From Lunularia cruciata (Eukaryota > Streptophyta > Marchantiopsida > Lunulariales > Lunulariaceae): DNA of 64,000 nt. The stretch's first letter is position 1; every line of letters begins with the position of its first letter. Shown piece by piece: positions 56,900-64,000 of the stretch. The notes beneath the pieces were generated by a model that saw only the letters and a list, made by a program, of their open reading frames with translations, made no database searches and was not told the DNA's origin. A program made the position numbers and the translations under genes. Location: contig OX419755.1 of NCBI GenBank assembly GCA_948567375.1, positions 73,040,944 to 73,104,943 on the forward strand, written 5' to 3'.

Positions 56900-57329
56900 A
56901 CATGATATTCATGTGCACTATTACTATATTTGGTATGAGAACTAGGTAACATATGCTACAATTCATAGCTCTTATGAAAAAGGATCTGATTATTAACCTC
57001 AATACTCTAAGCAAATATTGCAAGAAAATCTTGACATTACAATGTTGGTCAAGAACACTAGTATTAACCACTTCCATTGCTTTTTCTTTGTATACTTTGC
57101 ATTGATTTTTAGATTATCATTGGCTACCAATCACTCTTGGGCATCAAAAAAACATACTTGAAGAGCAAATACCTTGGGTTACAACTTTGCACCATTAGTA
57201 TTGATGTGGAAGGGCAACCTTTCCACATTGCTTGTATAGTTGTTGATACCAAAAATGACACAAATTAAGACTAGTTCCTTAAAAACCTATTGCAATACTT
57301 TTTGGAAGTATTAATGGGTAGATTACATC

Positions 57330-59244
57330 TATGACAACCTGGCAAATATCAGTTTTGCGGTAATCGGGTAAGTAAAGTTTGTTCCCGCTGAGATTTTGGT
57401 CAGAAATGTCCAATTACGAAGTCAAATAGTAACATGTAGTTCTTTTTGATTACGTCTTTAGTCTCTCAGGTAGCAACTACACGCAAAAGAGAGTAACAAG
57501 CTCACAATCTTGACCACTTGTCACAAATTTAGACACCCATAATCACAACATAGCAAATTCTATCAAAACAAATCTTGATTGTGATGATTCAGATTCTCCC
57601 AAAGATGGCACTTCACTGCATAATGACTTTGCCTCAAAATTGTGTTCCACCTCTCCACTAAAGGCACAACTTCCTTGATTGAAATTGCTTCACATCAACA
57701 TTGTGCTGCACTCACAAATGCAAAATACTACCAACACTACAATTCCTCTCAGATCTGTCAAGGCATTGCTCCGATTGCACTTCACTCAGGATCAAACACA
57801 CAAAATAAAGATCAAGGCCGCGGTATCCAACATCCAACAAGCACATTGACTTGCCCTTCAAATTTCTCCACACACTCCCAAACACAAACACAAAATTGAT
57901 ACTTGGAATTAAGCTCAAGCGACAAGCACTAAAATCAGCACTTCACTTTATCTATCTTCAAAAATATGAATACTAAACAACATAAGACTACAAATGCCTC
58001 CTTTAAATAGTGAAACAATCGACAGTTACTAACAACTATACCGTTCTATAACAACTCTACAAACCTACAGATCCAAAATGACAATGCAGCTCTTCCTCTC
58101 TCAAAACTATTTCTACTCCAATCTGATGTCAATCTCCTCATCGGCTTCCGAACCCGATGATCTTCCTACCACTTCTCCTTCTTTGAGTATATCTGATTCT
58201 ACCAAGTCCTTCACTATTTCTACTACTTCTTCACTAGGAACTACAATTGAGATCATGGGTTATCCATCTACTCCTTATCTCCCGACCCACTCTTCTCTAA
58301 TGTCTCAATTGACAAGTCCAAAGACACCTGAATTCATACTTCTGCAACATTAGACTTTGCTACTATCAATTCTTTTGTTAATTTTATTATATCCTCATCA
58401 AGAATTGTAATTGAAAGCATGAGTACACTATCTACACCTTCAATTTATAACCCATTGTCCCCTAATCACTCATGTTACTGACCCAAAGACACTTATTGTC
58501 TGATCTTGCACTTTGTGTTCATTCACTATTGCTATTTCTCTTCTAATTCTATCATATTTTCAATCAAAACCGAAATTGAAGTCATGAGTATCCTAAATAT
58601 CTTCTTTCCCTACTCTAACTATTTTAGACCCTTCAAATATCTTACCCAAAGACTCCTACATCCGATGTCTGATTACCTTGGTTGAATCACATTTGTCTTG
58701 AGTCAAAGTCTTTAGACCCAAAGTCTTGTAAACCCAAAGTCTGAAGTCTGAAGTCCAAAGTCTGAATTCCAAAGTCTGTAGACCCAAAGACACCAACCCA
58801 AAGACACTAATCTACTCTGTACATCTACTCCCAAAACTTCAAATGCTTGTAACTTTTGCTATAGACCTCCAAAGTTTATGATTTTGGTGGCAAAAGAAAG
58901 CCCTAGACGAGACACTTCCAACAAAATATAGCACGCATGATTTAGACCTTTTGTCATTGAGATAAATCCCCTGCAATAATCTTGACCTGTAACCTTTATT
59001 CCGATGCAAAGTATTCTCTTTCGGCGTCTAACCTCCTTCTTCTTCTTCTTCCTCCTCTAATACAAAGTAAGCTTCTTTGAGTTTGATCCAATCCAAGTCC
59101 TTCTTCCTCAAATACAAAGTAGACTTCCTAGGCTTGATCAAAATATAGGTTTCCACTCATTTTTTCTCCATTTGGTTTCAATTTGGATTTATCAAGGCAC
59201 TTCTTCTTCAAAAATCATCCAAAATGGAAAATGTGGGTACCACA
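57330..59244 (-). repeat. L5: short, divergent solo LTR of the L family
   Basis: The left end (TATGACAACCTGGCAAATATC) and right end (GAAAATGTGGGTACCACA) match L-family LTR ends; a perfect ACATC duplication (57325-57329 and 59245-59249) flanks it. It is only 1,915 bp. The non-coding U5-like part is normal (57330-58100), but the ORF is reduced to its tail (58110-58360). The rest of the ORF is replaced by degenerate tandem copies of the tail and a CCCAAAG-rich stretch. Confidence 0.9.
58190..58690 (-). repeat. Three degenerate ~165-bp tandem repeats in L5
   Basis: The segments around 58190-58350, 58360-58520 and 58525-58690 repeat the same landmarks in order: a TCACTATT-like start, an (A)ACT/GTAATTGA-(A)-CATGRGT core, a CCCA/CTCACT stretch, and CCAAAGACWC near the end. 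The core recurs at about 58237, 58406 and 58568, giving spacing of about 165 bp. They derive from the acidic tail of the LTR protein. Repeats 2 and 3 no longer read in frame. Confidence 0.6.
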
Positions 59245-59783
59245 ACATCTTCCAAACATCACATGTTTTAAAGGCTATCAAAAGAGATTTAGAAAAACTA
59301 ATGAAGCAAATTTTGGGCACCAATTCCATAGTTTTTGTATGGACTCTCTTGATGAAAAAAATTGTCACATGTTTCAAAACCAAAACTTTCCTCACTTTGT
59401 TGGAAGTGCACTTATGCATTAATATGTATTTTTCATGATTTATTTGACTTTAATTGACTCTGATTATATTATTTGTTTAGATGCTTGCTTATTATGCCAA
59501 AGAATTGCAAAAGATCAATAATATTTCATCCAAAGTGTCAGAGATCCTTGAGTCAAAGGTAGAATTTAGGAACAAGCATTCATTGGAGGTAATTGATATA
59601 AGCAACTTACATCATAATTTGTATAGGCACTCAAAGCTTGGATTTCAGATGCATGTTAACTCATTATACTCAAATAGTGACACAATTTTGGCCAATCCTC
59701 ACATGTTCTACACTAAGGTTCATGACCCAAACATTCTTGTAACCATCCAAGGAAGTGTGATCCTAATATTTTTTGTCAACTAG

Positions 59784-61009
59784 GAGTCCTTGGTAAACAT
59801 CATAATCAGGGGTGTGATGGAAAAACTAGGCTGAAAAGGTATTGCCAAGACCTCTACCCTTCTCCAAATGGCCAATGGAAGAAGACATTGCACTCTTAGA
59901 TTGTTGTCCAAGGTCCCTAAATTCATTGATGAGCAGACCTTTTTAGTTGACTACCTTATAATTGATACTCTTGCTCTTACATAATTTCCACTCTTATTGT
60001 GAGTCCCATGGCTAATGGACAGCAATGTAGTCACCTCTTAGCAAACTAGTAGGCTAAAATTTGGGAGAAAATTGAATCACAACATGCTTCCAATTTACAC
60101 AACAAAACTTATGTCAAGCTTGGATCATGAAGGCAAACCAAGTTTTAGTATTGAGTGCATAGAACCCTACTCACATTGATAGTAATGAGGAAATAATAGA
60201 TGCCATTGCTAATTGTCTTTTCATAATGGAGGAAGAAATGAGAGGTCATGCCATAGAACTCTATGACAATAGCTCTTTTGGCAAGTTTGCAAAATGTTAT
60301 TGGCAAGCACACTTCCATGGCCCCAAAAGAAGTTTCTTTGGACTCAAAAAAGGCTCTTGTATCACTAGATGGAGCGTGCCACCATGTACTACTCCCATTG
60401 CCTTACATCAATAACATATCAAGGAGACCGTGGCTACCTCTTGCTTCTATGTCAAAGATGATATTAATTGTTAGGATGAAGAAATGGATGAGGAATGCTT
60501 CCATCTTGATAGGATTCTCCCCAAAAACATTATTATTCCTTGACCCAATGAAACAAAGCCCATTTTGAGTAACAAGGTTTTCCCAATTATTACGGAGACC
60601 ACAAGTCCTCTATCTTATATCATTGTTGTTGATACCATGGGAAAACCCACAAAGAGAATTGAAAAAGAACAAGAAGTCTATCATACAATACTTGAGGACA
60701 AGATGCAAAGACACTTCATAGAAAAACCTCTAAATTAGTCTTTTGGGATTGTTCTCCCCCACTTATAGGTCATAAACAAGGTTCATAATCTTGACATTGC
60801 GTAGGTAGATAAAAGGTTGAAATATATGAAGATCAACACCAACATGTCTATGGAGGACCAGCTTTCCTATCAAACACTTTTTTGAGAGTTTAGTTATGTG
60901 TTTTCCTACAACTACATAGAAATCTTTGGTGTTGATCCCAATATATGCCAACATTGCATCTTACTTTGTTTAGGTGCTATTCCAATAAGATCCTAACCAT
61001 ATTGGCTGA
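59784..61009. other. No certain feature; probable decayed leader of a gypsy pol
   Basis: Scattered plus-strand frames (for example HTILEDKMQRHFIEKPLN near 60690) look like the segment before a gypsy RT, consistent with the RT remnant that follows. No zinc knuckle or protease motif is readable. Confidence 0.4.
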
Positions 61010-62200
61010 AACTCATTTACTCTTAGTAAGTGTGAGACAAATTAGACAAACTCCTAAAGTGTGGATTTATCTATCCCATAAGAGAAACCAAATAGGCCTT
61101 TGCAATCTTGGTTGTTCCTAAAAAGGATATGGAGAAGGTACATATCTATGTGGACTTTTAGAAGCTGAATGTTCATACCATCCTAAACCCCTTCCCAATC
61201 CTATCACAAACACACTACTAGATAAAGTGGCTTGTAGCCAATGCTTCTCATTCATAGATGGGTATTATGGCTACAATCTGATTGCCATTGCTCCAAAAGA
61301 TCAATACAAAACTACGTTTGTCCTAGAGTGGGGTACCTATGCGTACCGTGTGATGCCTTTGGGTTGTAGGATGCTCTTGCAACATTTCAAAAATACATGA
61401 TGATCCTTAGGTGCAATAAGGAAGGACATGGAGCTATATCTCAACAGTATATGCACCCATAGCTCCCACAATAACCATATTATGGCACTAAGAGCTGTTT
61501 TGCATAATTGTAGGCAAGTGAAGATTTCTTTGAACCTACAAAGTGTCTATTTTTTGGTCTCTTCTTAGTCACCTAGTCAGTGAGAATGGATTAGTGGTAG
61601 ACAAAGAGAAGATCCAAGTCATTCAAGAGCTACCCATCAAAAAGACTATATTAGAGTTATGGTGTTTCTTAAGATGTACAAGATACTACAAGCAATATGT
61701 TTATATGTATGCTAAAATCACCTCTTTACTAATGGGCTTGCTGCACACTATATTTGACTTTATGTGGATGGATAAATGCACAGAAATATTTGAGACCTTG
61801 AAGCAAAAATTGGCTATAGCTCTAATTTTGGTAGTGCCACATTGGGAGTTGATCCTCCATGTTTTCATAGACACCTATAATACCACTATGGACATTGTTC
61901 TAGCTTGGTACGATGAGGAGCAACTAGAACACCCAATCTACTATGCTAGGAGGCAAGTAAGCTTGACTAAAAGAAACTATCAGAAACCAAGTAGAAGTCC
62001 ATTGGGATGATTTTGCTGTCCAAAGTTTTGACACTACTTGATGGGCAATAGTTTTGTCTTCCATATGGACCATGGAGCCCTCAAATACCTGATTAATAAA
62101 CCCTACTAAGTAGGAAGATTGGCCTATTGGATGCTCCTCTTAAAAGAGTTCTCTTTTACAATGGAATACCATTTGGGAAGTCTAATAATAACTCAAACTC
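61010..62200 (+). pseudogene. pol: Old decayed Ty3/gypsy RT and RNase H
   Basis: Plus-strand frames give CGFIYPIRETK, VVVPKKDMEKVHIYVDF, KLNVHTILNPFPI, then a segment 61543-62010 with LSHLVSENGLVVDKEKIQVIQELP, LEILRCFL-like WCFLRCTRYYKQYV and HPIYYARRQVSLTKRNYQ, then MDHGALKYLINKP. This is the RT thumb and RNase H of a gypsy element. The central catalytic segment (61330-61400) is decayed. No LTRs can be paired with it. Confidence 0.72.
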
Positions 62201-64000
62201 AAACTGTATTGCCAGATTACCCAGATTGTCATGTTGTGGTTTGCATAGCACATGAAAAAGTAAACTAGCATGGTTTATCTCCATAAAGGTTGAGTAGGTT
62301 GTATGACGGATCCCATGGTTGAGCTATTACTATGTGAGCAATCTATGTGTTAAGTGGTTGGGCATGTGGATTACAACCATATCCTTTTCAAGGGCTCCAA
62401 TGTATATAAGTAGTGGAGAGTTGAGAGAAGCGTGTGTGTTTTCAATTTCAGGAGTCTCGAGTGGGAGGAGTATGTGGAGAGTGAGAGTTGAGCCAAACAT
62501 GGACACCAGGGTGTCAAAGGAAGCATTTGAGCATGAGATGTCCCATTCTCCTAATTTGCACTCCCAAATCCTTTTCTGATCAAGCTTTAGATTCTACAAC
62601 GTGATGGCTTATTGGACTAGATGGTGGTATATTTGGGGCGGCATTCATAGAGTAGATGATAGAAAACCTCAATTTTTTTGTCCCTCTAGTGCTTAATTAT
62701 GAGCAAGTCTAGGATTTAACAATTTATGTGCTCTTATACAAGAAGAAGGATTTAAGTTTGTTTATGAGCTTCAAGGTGGAGTTGTGGGGTCCATTCATAA
62801 AAAATTGAAGAGGCTAAATGACAAATTTGCAAGAATTTGGATCCAAACAAGGGAAGCCTAGACTTCTTTGAGGATTGAAGGAGCTATGGGAGTGCATTTG
62901 GGAAGAGGAGATCATGTTGGAGAGAAGAGCTGATATGCTACAATTGAGAGACAAAAACCAAGGGAATTGAGCAGATTTTGAGTGGATTAGGGTCAATTGA
63001 AGCAGGGGTGTTAAATTCTCACTCAAATGAGCAAACTAGAAAATTATGAGAGTTGTGTCATACCTTTTCATGATCTATTGCTAGGAATAGTGAGTTGATA
63101 AAGTGATCACTATATTGAGCTCCATAAATTCTATTTTTGAGTAAATCTTGTATTGGATCTGATCATTTGAAGGTGGAACATTGGAAATAAAATTGTTGAG
63201 GAGAAGATTATGATTAAGTTTGGGGTTTTAATTACTTCTTAGGCTGTGTTTCAAATAAAGCTATAAAAATTTCTAATATTGTTGGTGGTTAGGTCTTGCA
63301 CCTTTGTAGAAATTTTTCATGTGATCTCCTCAATTAGTGAATTTAGAGTCTTGGATAAAACATACTTGGGTCTATAGAGCTAGCAAGTTAGCCTAGCTCA
63401 AGAATTGATCTATATCTAGGAATTGGGATTAGATTGAGCTATAAAATCTCAAAGGGGTTTACAAAAGATCACAAATAGCTACTATGGAAAATTTGGTTGG
63501 TTCATGATTCATAGAGTGTGAAAACTAATGCCATAAGTTCCACTAAGAATACTATCATAAACTCAATAGAAGTATTTCTATCTTCAATCACTACTAAATG
63601 CCAACTCTTCCATTTCTATGATAATGATTGAAAACTTTAGTTTAGTACTGCAGCTTTTAGGACTATATGTGTTTCTGATCTAGAAATATGGTGGAATTGC
63701 CAAGGCTCGGGAGCAATCCCTAATTGAGGGTACTCAATTAGGGATTTTGAAATTAGGGTGAAAACCTACAAAAAGTTGGCCAAGTTTAAGACCTTGTAAA
63801 GGGAGCTATATTCATTAGATTATGCCTTGCTTTATACCATTGAAAATCTGATGTCATAGGCTTTTTATTGAGTCTTAGATCATTTAAATCAGAGCAACAC
63901 AAAAAAAGGTATTGTCATTTGAGTTGTATAGAGTTTTCCCCATTCAAGAGGTATAGAATTTCTCCACTTGGAAGACAAATTGGTTTGGAAGTTGGAGTAC
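62201..64000. other. No recognisable gene
   Basis: Short frames only. A plus-strand stretch near 62700-62860 reads FVYELQGGVVGSIHKKLKRLNDKFARIW in pieces, protein-like but unassigned. The end of the window shows no terminal repeat structure. Confidence 0.5.

Larger units (their letters stand above)
56900..59780 (+). pseudogene. Decayed MULE-like transposase, split by L5
   Basis: With L5 removed, plus-strand frames read LMKKDLIINLNTLSKY, then DVEGQPFHIACIVVDTKNDTN, then FLKNLLQYFLEV, then FKGYQKRFRKTNEANFGHQFHSFCMDSL. The order of these blocks (leader, 'G...PIAFAIV..E', 'FLxxL', 'ISDRQKG...FPxAxHRFCxRHL') is that of Mutator-like transposases. Catalytic residues are not convincingly kept. A possible second segment (59481-59783) follows a splice-acceptor-like TTGTTTAG. 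A FAR1/FHY3-type host relative is an alternative. Confidence 0.4.

Noticed and set aside
59481-59783. 100-codon plus-strand frame as an intact host gene
   Set aside because: It has no recognisable start context or domain of its own and follows MULE-like fragments; it is best treated as a possible later part of that decayed transposase.
1-64000. tRNA, rRNA and CRISPR features
   Set aside because: No cloverleaf-like A/B-box pairs, rRNA-like blocks or regular direct-repeat arrays were noticed. The only tRNA-related sequences are the primer-binding sites.

Overview
The window is repeat-dense plant nuclear DNA. It contains a layered pile of LTR retrotransposons and no intact ordinary host gene that I can recognise. 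A land plant is indicated by a chromovirus with a genuine chromodomain, by Athila/Tat-like Ty3/gypsy pol genes with a tRNA-Asp-type primer site, and by Ty1/copia and probable MULE remains. The nesting depth and old decay suggest a large genome (a gymnosperm or fern would fit), but that is a guess.

Layout. 1-3065: 5' part of a chromovirus (A1, minus strand). 3066-9230: very old, decayed sequence resembling the window's dominant family, split by a solo LTR (L1, 4142-7881, target duplication GTAGA). 11019-11264: a copia-like LTR plus primer site. 11527-29894: a complete but decayed chromovirus (A2, duplication TTGTG), split by a 12.7-kb element (L2, 13133-25866, duplication CGTTG). 29895-31430: unassigned, with a possible broken gene on the minus strand. 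31437-43535: gag, protease, integrase and RT of a copia element, split by L3 (33602-42564, duplication ATGTT), which is itself split by another solo LTR (33855-37552, duplication TGATG). 43536-55942: a segment that looks inverted, holding the missing 3' half of the copia element, a solo LTR (L4, 44401-54288, duplication GTAGC) split by a second gypsy family (G, 46003-52136), and a solo G LTR (54756-55443). 56900-59780: decayed MULE-like transposase split by a short L-family solo LTR (L5, 57330-59244, duplication ACATC). 61010-62200: an old gypsy RT. The remainder is featureless.

The notable system is the L family. Its LTRs are about 3.7 kb, far longer than usual, and each carries its own protein-coding region of about 800 codons between a TATA box and the primer site. 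The protein has a conserved N-terminal domain I do not recognise, a charged acidic middle, a long coiled coil and an acidic tail. It occurs in at least two subfamilies plus a more distant relative, always inside LTR sequence, while gag and pol sit between the LTRs in the normal place. Because the coding region lies in the LTR, every solo LTR left by recombination is a promoter-plus-ORF unit. Four of the six L insertions here are solo LTRs. All copies in the window carry stops or frameshifts, so activity here is unlikely; the interest lies in the architecture and in the conservation between subfamilies.
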